This document shows positions 45,749-55,283 of a DNA stretch of 64,000 bases, in pieces. A program made the translations under genes and the position numbers. Source of the stretch: Nodosilinea sp. P-1105. GTDB taxonomy: Bacteria > Cyanobacteriota > Cyanobacteriia > Phormidesmidales > Phormidesmidaceae. Position 1 is the stretch's first letter; each line of letters begins with the position of its first letter. Location of the stretch: assembly GCF_012911975.1 (NCBI RefSeq), contig NZ_SMDQ01000019.1, forward strand, positions 22,436-86,435. Direction: 5' to 3'. The notes beneath the pieces are model-generated. The model had not been told where the DNA came from, made no database searches, and saw nothing but the letters and a program-made list of their open reading frames with translations.

Positions 45749-46747
45749 TTAACCATGACGCCCTTGGTGCCACTGCCAGGCGTGGGCCAGGATGGTCTCA
45801 ATGTCGCTGTATTGAGGGTCCCAACCAAGGATGCTGCGGGCGCGATCGCTGCCGCCCACCAGCGCTGGTGGATCGCCGGGGCGGCGGTTATCTTCCACCA
45901 CGGGAATGGGTTTGCCGGTCACCCGGGTGGCGGCGTCAATCACCTGGCGCACCGAGAAGCCATTGCCGTTACCCAGGTTAAAAATGGTGCTGGTTCCCCC
46001 CTGCAGCAGATACTCCAGCCCCAGAATATGGGCATCGGCCAGGTCGCACACGTGGATGTAGTCGCGCACACAGGTGCCATCGGCAGTGGGGTAGTCGGTG
46101 CCATAAATATAGATGGCATCCCGTTGGCCCAGGGCCGTTTGCAGAATCAGTGGAATCAGGTGAGTTTCGGGGTTGTGGTCTTCCCCCAAAAGACCGTCCG
46201 GGTGGGCACCAGCGGCATTAAAGTAGCGGAAGCACACCGATCGCAGATCGTAGGCCTTGTCGTAGTCGGTCAAAATCCGCTCCACCATCAGTTTAGTGGC
46301 CCCGTAGGGGTTAATCGGGGCCTGGGGATGGGTTTCGGGAATCGGCAGCTCCTGGGGCACCCCATAGGTGGCACAGGTGGAGGAAAACACAAAGCTTTTC
46401 ACCCCAGCGTTCACCATGGCATCCAGCAGGGTGAGGGTGCCGACGACGTTATTTTCGTAGTATTTGCTGGGGTTAGTCACCGACTCGCCCACATAGGCGT
46501 AAGCCGAAAAGTGCATCACCGCATCGATCTGGTGTTGGCTGAACACCGACGTTAACAGGGCTTTATCCAGGGTGCTGCCCACAATCAGCTCGGTTTTCAG
46601 CACTTGTTCCACCAAATCCTGATGGCCATACACCAGGTTGTCCAGGATGATCACCCGGTAACCCGCCTGCTGCAAGGCCCAAACGGCGTGGCTGCCAATG
46701 TACCCGGCTCCACCAGTAACCAGAATTGTTTTTGTAGGGTTTGCCAT
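45749..46747 (-). CDS. galE: UDP-glucose 4-epimerase
   Basis: 332 residues. The NAD-binding motif is VTGGAGYIGSHAVW; the catalytic YxxxK is YGATK with the nearby SSTCATYG, then CFRYFNAAGAHPDG and a C-terminal GFSVRQVIDA. It interconverts UDP-glucose and UDP-galactose for cell-surface sugars. Single-gene unit. Confidence 0.95.
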   Translation of the reverse strand: MANPTKTILVTGGAGYIGSHAVWALQQAGYRVIILDNLVYGHQDLVEQVLKTELIVGSTLDKALLTSVFSQHQIDAVMHFSAYAYVGESVTNPSKYYENNVVGTLTLLDAMVNAGVKSFVFSSTCATYGVPQELPIPETHPQAPINPYGATKLMVERILTDYDKAYDLRSVCFRYFNAAGAHPDGLLGEDHNPETHLIPLILQTALGQRDAIYIYGTDYPTADGTCVRDYIHVCDLADAHILGLEYLLQGGTSTIFNLGNGNGFSVRQVIDAATRVTGKPIPVVEDNRRPGDPPALVGGSDRARSILGWDPQYSDIETILAHAWQWHQGRHG

Positions 46748-47016
46748 AGAACGTTGAATAATCGGTGTGTTTAATCGGCCTGGGGCCAGACATCTGCCAT
46801 TCTACGCAACTACAGCAAATCAGGCCCTGGCCCCTGGGTTAAGGGCATCATTTTTTTATGGTTCGACAGCCATTTGGTATAGCTGAGGTCAAGGCCAAAA
46901 GCGGTTCACGGCCTACGGTAAACGGTACACGGCGTCCCTTAAACCGCTCACCGTTCACCGTAAACCCCAAGTCACATCTCCCGTCATTATTTTTTTGACT
47001 CAACAGTGGATGCCAG
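46748..47016. other. Intergenic region with GGTTCACGG-type repeats
   Basis: Between 46903 and 46968 the sequence alternates GGTTCACGG, ACGGTAAACGG and the complementary CCGTTCACCG, an imperfect palindromic repeat like those inside the elements at 23552, 37872 and near 51033. Confidence 0.6.
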
Positions 47017-48489
47017 TTAGTAGCGCTCTACCCCCGGCAGGTCAATAAATTTGGCACTGAGGGCGGCTTCTCCGCAGGTGCGAGGGGTGGGAAACAGCTT
47101 AGTGGGGTTGGCCAATCCATCGGGGTTGAACGCCTGCCGCACCCAGGCCATGGTATCTAGGTCGGTGGCCGAAAACATGTCGGGCATGTAACAGCGCTTG
47201 TCGGCACCGATGCCATGCTCCCCAGAAATGCTGCCCCCCACCTGAACACACAGCTTGAGAATGTCGCCCCCCAGGGCTTCCACCGCTTCCAGCTGACCAG
47301 CAACGGCATTGTCGTAAAGAATTAACGGGTGCAGGTTGCCATCTCCGGCATGGAACACGTTGGCCACCCGGTAGCCATGGCGATCGCCCAGGCGCTCAAT
47401 TTCTTTCAGCACATAGGGCAGCTGGGTGCGGGGAATCACCCCATCCTGCACATAGTAGTCGGGGCTAAGTTTACCCATAGCTGCAAAGGCGGCTTTGCGC
47501 CCCTTCCACAGGCGTAGACGTTCAGTGGGGTCGGCAGCCACTGTAATGCTGCGGGCCCCATTTTGACGGCAGAGAGCTTGGATGCGATCGCCCGTCGCCG
47601 CCACCTCGGCCGGCAGACCATCAATTTCAATCAATAAAATCGCGGCAGCATCTCGAGGATAGCAGTTGGTGGCGACCACATCTTCGACGGCATTCAGACT
47701 AAAGTTATCCATCATTTCCAGGCCAGCGGGAATAATGCCAGCACTGGTAATGGCCGACACCGCCGCCCCGGCCGCCTCGACCGAGGTAAAGTCGGCCAAG
47801 AGCACCTGGATGGATTCTGGGGCCTGCAAAATGCGTAGGGTGATTTCGGTGGCGATGCCCAGGGTGCCTTCGGACCCGACAAATAAACCACACAGGTCAT
47901 AGCCCGGGGTTTCTGCCAGCGAGCCACCAATGTCAGTAATCTCGCCATTGGGTAGCACCACCGTTAGGCCCAGCACATGGTTGGTGGTCACCCCATACTT
48001 GAGGCAGTGGACCCCCCCGGAATTTTCGGCCACGTTGCCCCCCACCGAGCACACCGACTGGCTAGAGGGATCCGGGGCATAGTAAAAGCCAGCCCCGCTC
48101 ACCGCCTGGGTGACCCAGTTGTTGATCACCCCTGGCTGCACCACCACCCGCTGATTGTCGAGATCGACCGCCAGAATTTGATTCATGGTGGCGGTAATAA
48201 TCAGCACCGAGTCTTCGATCGGCAGGGCCCCGCCCGAGAGGCCGGTGCCGGCCCCCCGAGCCACAAAGGGCACCTGAAAGCGGTTACAAATTTTCACCGC
48301 TGCGGCCACTTCTGCAGTGGTTTTGGGCAGCACCGCGATCGCCGGTCGCTGGCGGTAACTGGTCAAGCCATCACATTCGTAGACCAAGAGCTCCTCCTTG
48401 CGCCTGACCACTTTTTTGGTACCCAGAACAGCGGTAAAGGCCTCGGCAATTGGGGTCCAGTTAATGGCGGCGGGCTCGGCAACGGTCAT
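47017..48489 (-). CDS. glcD: Glycolate oxidase subunit GlcD
   Basis: 490 residues. The FAD-binding 4 domain carries PFVARGAGTGLSGGALP and VGGNVAENSGG. The FAD-oxidase C domain ends GEHGIGADKRCYMP with VANVFHAGDGNLHPLILYD before it. GlcD oxidises glycolate to glyoxylate in photorespiration; cyanobacteria use it as a dehydrogenase with GlcE/F-like partners. Partners are not adjacent here. Confidence 0.93.
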   Translation of the reverse strand: MTVAEPAAINWTPIAEAFTAVLGTKKVVRRKEELLVYECDGLTSYRQRPAIAVLPKTTAEVAAAVKICNRFQVPFVARGAGTGLSGGALPIEDSVLIITATMNQILAVDLDNQRVVVQPGVINNWVTQAVSGAGFYYAPDPSSQSVCSVGGNVAENSGGVHCLKYGVTTNHVLGLTVVLPNGEITDIGGSLAETPGYDLCGLFVGSEGTLGIATEITLRILQAPESIQVLLADFTSVEAAGAAVSAITSAGIIPAGLEMMDNFSLNAVEDVVATNCYPRDAAAILLIEIDGLPAEVAATGDRIQALCRQNGARSITVAADPTERLRLWKGRKAAFAAMGKLSPDYYVQDGVIPRTQLPYVLKEIERLGDRHGYRVANVFHAGDGNLHPLILYDNAVAGQLEAVEALGGDILKLCVQVGGSISGEHGIGADKRCYMPDMFSATDLDTMAWVRQAFNPDGLANPTKLFPTPRTCGEAALSAKFIDLPGVERY

Positions 48490-48590
48490 GGCTTTAGCAT
48501 GGGAGGATTGGTTTGATCCTAGCGCGAATGGTCATGGCCGTACATGGCTGCGATCGCCGCTAGACCTGGGCATACTTAACCGCCCTTGGC

Positions 48591-49106
48591 TCAACAGTCG
48601 TCGTTGCGGATGGTGCCATTGGGCATGGCGGTGCGACAGAACTTCGCCCCAGTTAAATTAGCGCAATGGAGGTTAGCCCCGGTTAAGTTGGCATGGCGCA
48701 GATTGGCCCAGTACAGATTGGCATGGCTGAGGTCAGCCTTGGCCAGATTGGCTCCTTCCAGGTTGGCGTGGCTGAGGTCAGCATGGTCTAATAGGCTCTC
48801 CCGCAGATCAGCGTCCACCAGGGTGAGGCGATGACCCTGAATTTTACGTAAATCGGCTTGTATCAGCGCGGCGTTCGCTAACGAGGCTTCTCGCAGGTCA
48901 GCTTGGGCTAGGGTGACCTGATAGCCGTTGGCATGGGTAAAGTTAGCCTGGTGCAAATTGGCTTTGGTGAAATTGGCGCGACGAATATCCACCTCAGCAA
49001 AATGACCATGGGCCAGATCTACCGATTGCAGATCTAGCCCATGCAGGTCTCGTGCTCCGGCCTGGTAATACCGCTGGAGTACTTCCTGGAGGGTAGCTGG
49101 AGACAT
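48591..49106 (-). CDS. Pentapeptide-repeat protein
   Basis: 171 residues. About 20 A(D/N)LXX units form a right-handed beta helix (for example DLSHANLEGANLAKADLSHA). A short N-terminal segment (LQEVLQRYYQAGARDLHG) precedes them, and the C-terminal cap reads TAMPNGTIRND. No signal peptide, so cytoplasmic. Functions in this family vary (some protect topoisomerases); none is assigned. Confidence 0.9.
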   Translation of the reverse strand: MSPATLQEVLQRYYQAGARDLHGLDLQSVDLAHGHFAEVDIRRANFTKANLHQANFTHANGYQVTLAQADLREASLANAALIQADLRKIQGHRLTLVDADLRESLLDHADLSHANLEGANLAKADLSHANLYWANLRHANLTGANLHCANLTGAKFCRTAMPNGTIRNDDC

Positions 49107-49205
49107 GTCAAACCTCCCTGATACTAATCCGGGGTATGAGCCCCTACTCCATTGTGATTCTCCACCAGACCATCAGCACCGGTTTGGCACATTTCGTTGA
49201 AGATA

Positions 49206-49550
49206 TTAAATTCGCCCGACCCCCTTGCCACGGGTGTCAGACCCAGGGGTCACCTCGCCACTCTCATCGGTTTGATTCACCTCTTTAAGCTCCTGCTGGC
49301 GACGCTGAGCGTTGGCTTCCTGCTCTTCTCGCAGATCGCCAGGCTCGTTAACGTACATTTCTGGTTCAATGGGGTAGTTATTGGCGAGCCCCTCCTGGTC
49401 AACGGTCGCACCTCCAGTGGTATCGATCGATCCTTCAGGTTGATCGGGCTGTTGCTTGTAATCTTGACCTTCTCGTTGCTTACGGGCCGCTGTTTCGGCG
49501 GGCACTAAGTTAGGATCGTAGTTGTCGCTTTCAACTCTAGGGTTGCTCAT
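49206..49550 (-). CDS. Small hydrophilic conserved-looking protein
   Basis: 114 residues from MSNPRVESDN, with GGAG 6 nt before the ATG. It is highly polar, rich in Glu, Gln and Asn, with no hydrophobic core, so probably disordered. I do not recognise a named function. It lies between a pentapeptide gene and the divergent ruvB. Confidence 0.7.
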   Translation of the reverse strand: MSNPRVESDNYDPNLVPAETAARKQREGQDYKQQPDQPEGSIDTTGGATVDQEGLANNYPIEPEMYVNEPGDLREEQEANAQRRQQELKEVNQTDESGEVTPGSDTRGKGVGRI

Positions 49551-49810
49551 AACAGTCTCCATTGACTAAATAGCAAAGGAGATGGCCAATTGGCCTTCTC
49601 CATGGGGTGTCACCACCCGGCTATAGTCTATAAACTATGATCCAGGGGCAGTTACCCTGAACTTAGGTTATTAAAATCTGGCGATCGCAACATCCGTCAG
49701 AAGTTCAACTTTTTATGTCAGCCCTAGGGCAGATAACATGGCTTGGGGCGATCGCTTGATAGTGCAAATGCACCACAGTATCATGGGAGGGCTGACCTTG
49801 GGCTCCCCTT

Positions 49811-50992
49811 ATGGCCATTGTTTCTTCCCACACCGCTGATGATGCCCCCCAGGGACGCAAATTGGGTTCATCTAAATCTGATAAATCTGATCCAGCTAAA
49901 AAAGCTAAGGCCAAGCCAGCCCCCCCGGCCGATCAGACACCGCCCTTGTCTTTGGTAAAGGGGGGCGAAGCCCAGGCAGGCGAGGCTCAGGCAACCGGCG
50001 CTACCGCCCCTGAAGAGAGTCTGCGGCCTCAGCGGTTGGCCGATTACATCGGTCAGTCTGCCCTCAAGGAAGTGTTGGATATTGCCATCAAGGCGGCCAA
50101 GTCTCGCCAGGAACCCCTGGACCATTTGCTATTGTATGGCCCGCCGGGGTTGGGCAAAACCACCATGGCCTTAATTTTGGCCCAAGAAATGGGAGTAGCC
50201 TGCAAAATTACCACCGCTCCTGCCCTAGAACGACCCAGGGATATCGCGGGTCTGCTGGTCAACCTGAAGCCAGGGGATGTCTTGTTTATTGATGAAATTC
50301 ATCGGCTGCCCCGGGTGACTGAAGAAATTCTCTACCCGGCCATGGAAGACGCCCGGCTAGATATCACGATTGGTAAAGGCCAGTCAGCCCGGACCCGCAG
50401 TATTCCCCTCTGTGCGTTTACTCTGGTGGGGGCGACCACCCGGGTAGGAGCCTTAACCTCGCCGTTGCGCGATCGCTTTGGCTTGATTCAGCGGCTGCGG
50501 TTTTATGACATCGACGAGTTGACCCAGATTGTCACCCGCACCGCTGACGTGCTTAAAACCCCCATTGCCGCAGGGGGAGCCGCCGAAATTGCCCGTCGGG
50601 CTCGTGGCACCCCCCGCATAGCCAACCGATTGCTCCGTCGGGTGCGCGACTACACCGAGGTAAAAGCCACAGGGCCGATCACCGAAGCCGTTGCGGCGGA
50701 AGCACTGGAATTATTTAACGTAGACCCCTGCGGCCTAGACTGGACCGATCGCCGCCTGTTGTCAGTGATGATTGAAAATTTTGGCGGTGGTCCGGTGGGC
50801 TTAGATACGATGGCGGCTTCTACCGGCGAAGATCCCCAAACTATTGAAGAGGTCTATGAGCCCTATCTAATGCAGATTGGCTATCTGCAGCGCACCCCCC
50901 GGGGGCGAGTGGTGACCACGGCGGCCCGCCACCATCTAGGCTATGACGGCGATGGTAGCTCCAGTCGAGGGGGCCAAATGACCTTGATGTAG
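49811..50992 (+). CDS. ruvB: Holliday junction helicase RuvB
   Basis: 393 residues. Walker A is [10 protein letters not shown], Walker [10 protein letters not shown], sensor 1 LVGATTRVG and the winged-helix C-domain ends [14 protein letters not shown] 60-residue Lys/Pro/Ala-rich N-terminal extension ([18 protein letters not shown]) is not part of the core. RuvB drives branch migration with RuvA (35888). The start could be later within the extension. Confidence 0.96.
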   Translation: MAIVSSHTADDAPQGRKLGSSKSDKSDPAKKAKAKPAPPADQTPPLSLVKGGEAQAGEAQATGATAPEESLRPQRLADYIGQSALKEVLDIAIKAAKSRQEPLDHLLLYGPPGLGKTTMALILAQEMGVACKITTAPALERPRDIAGLLVNLKPGDVLFIDEIHRLPRVTEEILYPAMEDARLDITIGKGQSARTRSIPLCAFTLVGATTRVGALTSPLRDRFGLIQRLRFYDIDELTQIVTRTADVLKTPIAAGGAAEIARRARGTPRIANRLLRRVRDYTEVKATGPITEAVAAEALELFNVDPCGLDWTDRRLLSVMIENFGGGPVGLDTMAASTGEDPQTIEEVYEPYLMQIGYLQRTPRGRVVTTAARHHLGYDGDGSSSRGGQMTLM

Positions 50993-51140
50993 GCCTAAGC
51001 AGCGAACTTCTCGTATGATTTTGCGATTTAGGGTTTACGGTTCACGGTACACGGTTTAAGGCGAGCCGTAGACCGTCAGTCCTGTCAAGGTGGGTCAAAT
51101 TTAGAGGATGATCCCTCGGATTGGCCGCTGAGCCAAGGAC

Positions 51141-51406
51141 TAGTGCAGCGTCAAGTCTTGAATTTAGGGTTAGCAGATGTAGAGATTTGTTGGCATCAAG
51201 GTCCGAAATCCCCTCCTTTGGAGGCCTGCGCTGAGCGTGTCGAAGTGGGTAGGGGTGGGTCAAGCAAGCTCGAAAAGACCCACCCCGCCCTCCGAGCACC
51301 CCTCCGTGGGAGGGGATAAAGGTCCTGATGTGTTGAAGCAACCTCTCTGAAGATCAAAGACTTTTGCAAAGCACTTACCCTAATTTTTAGTCTTGACAGA
51401 CCACTA
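51141..51406. mobile_element. TA-flanked miniature element, copy B (inverted)
   Basis: The 266-bp segment is the reverse complement of the element at 12111 over nearly its whole length, with ends TAGTGCAGCGTCAAG and CTTGACAGACCACTA bounded by TA. It differs by an extra ~25 bp (CCTGCGCTGAGCGTGTCGAA plus a few bases) near 51223. Confidence 0.85.
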
Positions 51407-51428
51407 GAAGTCCAAGGCTCAAAGCAGA

Positions 51429-51600
51429 AATCCTCTGAAGAGGATTGGGAGCCGAGTTTCCCAGCCTGCGACCGCAGACTTCTGCGGTGAGCCAGGGAGT
51501 TCACTCCCTGGTGGTTGTGGCCGAAGTCCCGCAGCCCAGGGGTTCTTGGGAAAAGTACCACCACCTTGACAGGGCTGGGCGGGCACTGCCCACCATTGGG
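51429..51600. repeat. Array of consecutive perfect hairpins
   Basis: Three perfect palindromes of 18-20 bp follow one another: AATCCTCTGAAGAGGATT (51429-51446), ACCGCAGACTTCTGCGGT (51471-51488) and CCAGGGAGTTCACTCCCTGG (51492-51511). A TGGGA/TCCCA hairpin lies between the first two, and CCAG-CTTGGG and GGGCGGGCACTGCCC hairpins follow. The sequences differ but the form is alike. Confidence 0.7.
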
Positions 51601-51622
51601 GAAATTGTTTTCTAGCAGTCAC

Positions 51623-52642
51623 CTAAGCCGGTTGACCATCCAGCCTGCTGGTTAGAAGCATGTCGGACGGAAGATCAATCACAGCTTGCATGAGATTGGT
51701 TTGATCTAAGTTAGCCCCGGTCAGGTCGGTGCCCAGCAGGTTAGTGCCCAGCAAGTTGGCCCCCCTGAGGTCAGCATCAGCCAGGCAGGCCCCCCAAAAG
51801 TCGACATAGCTCAGGTTGGCCCCCGACAAGTTAGCCGATTGCAGATTGATGCCCGTCAGGCGGGCCCCACTCAGGTCGGCCCCCCACAGGTCAGCGCCTG
51901 GGGCCAGGCGATAGAGCCCTGGGGGAATTGAAAATCCTTTGGGAAAGCGGGTACTGTCTGAGTACAGCGCACCCTCTAGTTGGGCACCCTCCAGTTGGCA
52001 GTCCCGTAAATTGGCCCCAATCAAATTAGCCCGTCGCAGATCGCTATGACTCAGGTTAGCTCCCCTGAGGTCCGCTAGCATCAACGTCGCACTGCGTAGG
52101 TCTACGTAGCGGAGGTCGCTATTGCCCAGCAACACACTCAATAAATTGGCTCGGTTGAGGGTGACGCCAAACAGGCGACACTCGACCATCAAAGCACCGC
52201 TAAGGTCTGCTTGGGTTAAATCGACGCCACTGAGGTCGCGATCGCGGAGATCCTTAGTGGCCAGATTAGCGCCGGGCACCAGAGACCACATCTTAGCCGT
52301 AACCGGGTCAAACCCAGGGGGAAATAGGGTTTCCTGGTCGTACAAGGCTCCCTCTAGGCGGGCCTCGGTGAGATCCGCGTCTACCAGTACCGCTCCCCGC
52401 AAATCGGCCCAACGTAAGTCGACCTCGGTTAAATTAGCCCCTGTGAACTGCGCTTCCTTCAGGGTGGCTCGCTTCAGACTGGCTTTCGTCAAATTCGCCT
52501 GCACAAAATTGCCGCCCCACAGGTCTACCTTGGCCAGGCTCCAGTGACTTAAATCGGCATAGGACAAATCGATCCCACTGAAGTCACGCTCTCCAGCCAC
52601 AAACGCTGTCCAGAGCTGTTCTAGGGTAACCGTCGTTTCCAT
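51623..52642 (-). CDS. Pentapeptide-repeat protein with two LY-FP-GF modules
   Basis: 339 residues from METTVTLEQL; an ATG six codons upstream is possible. The chain is two pentapeptide blocks, each interrupted by the pattern GALY..T.FP.GF (GALYDQETLFPPGF and GALYSDSTRFPKGF), which marks an internal duplication typical of some cyanobacterial members. Repeat signature example: ADLRGANLSHSDLRRANL. No membrane span. Function unknown. Confidence 0.9.
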   Translation of the reverse strand: METTVTLEQLWTAFVAGERDFSGIDLSYADLSHWSLAKVDLWGGNFVQANLTKASLKRATLKEAQFTGANLTEVDLRWADLRGAVLVDADLTEARLEGALYDQETLFPPGFDPVTAKMWSLVPGANLATKDLRDRDLSGVDLTQADLSGALMVECRLFGVTLNRANLLSVLLGNSDLRYVDLRSATLMLADLRGANLSHSDLRRANLIGANLRDCQLEGAQLEGALYSDSTRFPKGFSIPPGLYRLAPGADLWGADLSGARLTGINLQSANLSGANLSYVDFWGACLADADLRGANLLGTNLLGTDLTGANLDQTNLMQAVIDLPSDMLLTSRLDGQPA

Positions 52643-52675
52643 GAATTTAACGCTTTGCATAACGTCTAGGGTGGA

Positions 52676-53440
52676 CTAGAAAAAATTGCTTTGACGAACC
52701 CAAACGCCATAGCCCAGGCTATCTTGAGTGGCGATCGCGGTTCTGCCTTGCTGCTCTAACCAGACCAACAAGTGTTGCGCTTTTTCCAAAGTGGGACGAT
52801 GGCGATAGAAGCTGTAGACCATCCCCCCCACCCGAATGGCAAGCCGCTGTTGCTGGTCATCCCCAGCCAGGCGATGAATCTGTTGGTCGACTAAGGGAGT
52901 AGCCAGGACCCCTGCCAGGGGAAGCTCCACCGAGACAGCAGGCTCAGCCTCCAGCTGACTCAGCTGAGACCAGTCTAAAGTCGACGGGCTATCTAAACCA
53001 TCAGGGGCGACACCCCCAGCACCCCAGAAGACAGCGGTATCAATTGGGGACTCATGGTCTGGGGAACCATGGTCTGGGGAATCATGGTCTAAGTCTAAGG
53101 GGACAGGCCACGGATCAGCGGCGGCCGGGCTAGTCGGTAGGAGTTGATTGAGCAGAGCTTGTCGGTGCTGGGTGCGCGACTGGTGCACCCGCATGACCTT
53201 AGCGGTGCCCACCCCAATGGCAACACTGGTCAGGATGGAGAAGCCAATGTAGCGAATCGAGAATTCCTTGTGTTCCACCGTGGTTAGGGCTGGGGTAACC
53301 CACCCCCTAGCAGGTTCTGGCAGCCTGGCTACTACCCGTGACGCATTGGCAGAGGCCATGGGCCAGGTTAAGAGGGCGAACCCACTGCTGGCGGCAAGCA
53401 GGGCAGGGAGCACGATGTGACGAAAGGGAGAGCGCTGCAT
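52676..53440 (-). CDS. Membrane-anchored hypothetical protein
   Basis: 254 residues. An N-terminal signal-like helix (8-28) and a second helix (about 64-82, YIGFSILTSVAIGVGTA) anchor the protein. A linker with the repeat DHDSPDHGSPDHESP follows, then a soluble domain with LAIRVGGMVYSFYR and LVWLEQQG. No known family. It lies 34 bp from the pentapeptide gene on the same strand, upstream of it. Confidence 0.75.
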   Translation of the reverse strand: MQRSPFRHIVLPALLAASSGFALLTWPMASANASRVVARLPEPARGWVTPALTTVEHKEFSIRYIGFSILTSVAIGVGTAKVMRVHQSRTQHRQALLNQLLPTSPAAADPWPVPLDLDHDSPDHGSPDHESPIDTAVFWGAGGVAPDGLDSPSTLDWSQLSQLEAEPAVSVELPLAGVLATPLVDQQIHRLAGDDQQQRLAIRVGGMVYSFYRHRPTLEKAQHLLVWLEQQGRTAIATQDSLGYGVWVRQSNFF

Positions 53441-53496
53441 AACAGAGAACCAATACTACTAAGGGGGTTAGCTCAACCATGGGGCCCAGCTATACC

Positions 53497-53551
53497 AAGT
53501 CCAGCTCGGGATCTGGAGTTTTCCCACAGGCATAACTCCAGGTCTGGACTT
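53497..53551. repeat. 55-bp palindromic element, copy 4 (inverted)
   Basis: Reads as the reverse complement of copies 1-3: AAGTCCAGCTCGGGATCTGG leads and CTGGACTT closes, with GAGTTTTCCCACAGG in the centre. Confidence 0.85.
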
Positions 53552-53793
53552 GGATTTGGTTTAGTTTTGTCGGCTTGCGCTTAGCCTACGCGACTTATGT
53601 CAAAGAATATGCAAATTCACCGATAGGGATCTGTGATTCTTTGATGAAACCTGACTGCCATATCCGTAGAATTACGTAATTCTGCACGGACTTTATTAAT
53701 CTCGCGATTAACTACATCAGAACTTTATGGACCACCTCCTGATATCCCAGCCCCAATCCTGTAAGGGCAAGGGTAATCCTGGCGGTATTGCCC

Positions 53794-54519
53794 ATGCGTT
53801 GGAACATTTTGATGACCCTGCTGGTTTTAGCAACAGCCGTTATGCCAGCCGTTTGGCGCATTGCCCAGCAGCAGTTAATCCGATATCAGCCGGATCAGCC
53901 AGCTCTGGTGCTACCCCAGGGAACACCGGTAGCAAATCGCACGTCATCCTGCCAGGCCTGCGACCTGACCGGCGCCAACCTGAGCTATCAAGATCTAAGC
54001 CGCCAAAACTTCCAGGACGCCATTTTGGTGGAGGCTAACTTAACGGATACCCAGTTGATTAATGCGGTACTGCACCGGGCTAATTTACAGCGAGCCACCC
54101 TGGAGCGGGCTAACCTCCAGGGCGCCGATCTGTCGGAGGCGCAACTTAACCAGGCCGACCTGACCCAGGCTCAACTACTCCAGGTCAGCCTGGTCAACGG
54201 GGACCTCAGCCAGGCAACCCTGAGTCAGGCTGAGCTCCGGGATGCCGCCCTCTGCTCGGCCCAACTGGTCCAGGCCGATCTGTCAGAAGCCAGTTTGTAC
54301 GGCGCAATTTTACAGGAGGCCGACCTGTCCCAGGCTGACCTGCGAGGGGCTGATTTGCGCTATGCCGACCTGTACCGGGCCAACCTAGACCAGGCTAATT
54401 TGTCTGGGGCGCGGTTGGACTTTGCCACGATGCCCGACGGTAGCACCTATAACCAGGGCTATATTAAGGCGGCGAACCCATCCCAAGGGTGTGACCCTAC
54501 GGCTACGGATGAAGGTTGA
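53794..54519 (+). CDS. Exported or membrane-anchored pentapeptide-repeat protein
   Basis: 241 residues from MRWNILMTLL (frame opens at a TTG two codons earlier). A hydrophobic N-terminus (about 4-22) precedes CQACDLTGANLSYQDLSRQN and about 28 pentapeptide units. The cap reads ATMPDGSTYNQGY. The helix implies a periplasmic or lumenal beta helix. Thylakoid-lumen pentapeptide proteins are known in cyanobacteria. Function unknown. Confidence 0.87.
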   Translation: MRWNILMTLLVLATAVMPAVWRIAQQQLIRYQPDQPALVLPQGTPVANRTSSCQACDLTGANLSYQDLSRQNFQDAILVEANLTDTQLINAVLHRANLQRATLERANLQGADLSEAQLNQADLTQAQLLQVSLVNGDLSQATLSQAELRDAALCSAQLVQADLSEASLYGAILQEADLSQADLRGADLRYADLYRANLDQANLSGARLDFATMPDGSTYNQGYIKAANPSQGCDPTATDEG

Positions 54520-54530
54520 TGGGGATGACT

Positions 54531-55283
54531 TTATTGTAAATACTCTTGAGGTGTAGGCAGGGCGTTGGTTTGACGCTGATCTTCGGGCTCTAGGGTATAG
54601 GGAAGGGGTGGCTCGGGTACCAGTAAGTAGCGATCGCCCCAGCCGCCATTATGCCGCAGAGCCAGCTCATCGGGGGGGGTCGTGGATCCAGTGGGTAGCG
54701 CTACTGCTAATGATTGCTCGACCCAAAGAAACGGTTCTCCAGTGTCGGTCACCCGCACCAGTGAGGCCGGAGGGCGAAGATTTGAGGGCTCCTGGCTAGC
54801 GGTTACGGCCAGCAGGTGGCGAGGGACCAGGGTAATGGCGAACTGCACGGTGTCCTGGGGGGTAGCGTCCAGGTTAAGGGCCTGGTTCTGGATCTGCCAG
54901 GCTTCCTGGTAGCGACCATCCTCAGCAATCTGCCAGAGGGAGAGGCGAGCCTCCCACTGCCCCTGGCTGACGGTAACAGGCTGATAGGCCAGAATAGCGT
55001 AGGTGGGCGTTTCCGACTGCCCCAGCAGATGGTTTGGCTGTAACCGCCTCAGGGCAACCGCCATCAGCCGGGTGTTATCAGGTAAGTTCGTCTCCCCAGC
55101 AAGCTCAAATGTCCCTGGTTCCAGGGGCTGAGCGGCCAGGGTGAGAATCGTGGTCTCTGGGGCTTGACCCAGGCCAGGGATGTTCACAGGCTGGCACCCC
55201 GTTGCTAACAACACCACACCCAGTGCGGCAGCCCAGGACTTGCAAACAATAGACAGGGGCTCTGGTTTATCACTGGTTTGCAT
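54531..55283 (-). CDS. Predicted lipoprotein of unknown function
   Basis: 250 residues from MQTSDKPEPL, chosen for AAGGGA 8 nt upstream of that ATG; the frame opens 15 codons earlier. The lipobox LLATGC sits at about residues 25-30, so the mature protein begins Cys and is attached to the membrane. The remainder is a beta-rich domain with no recognised motif (TILTLAAQPLEPGTF, VQFAITLVPRHLL). Convergent with the pentapeptide gene, 11 bp apart. Confidence 0.8.
   Translation of the reverse strand: MQTSDKPEPLSIVCKSWAAALGVVLLATGCQPVNIPGLGQAPETTILTLAAQPLEPGTFELAGETNLPDNTRLMAVALRRLQPNHLLGQSETPTYAILAYQPVTVSQGQWEARLSLWQIAEDGRYQEAWQIQNQALNLDATPQDTVQFAITLVPRHLLAVTASQEPSNLRPPASLVRVTDTGEPFLWVEQSLAVALPTGSTTPPDELALRHNGGWGDRYLLVPEPPLPYTLEPEDQRQTNALPTPQEYLQ

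Noticed and set aside
51141-51406. Complete insertion sequence
   Set aside because: No transposase frame exists within or next to the element; it is a non-autonomous miniature element.
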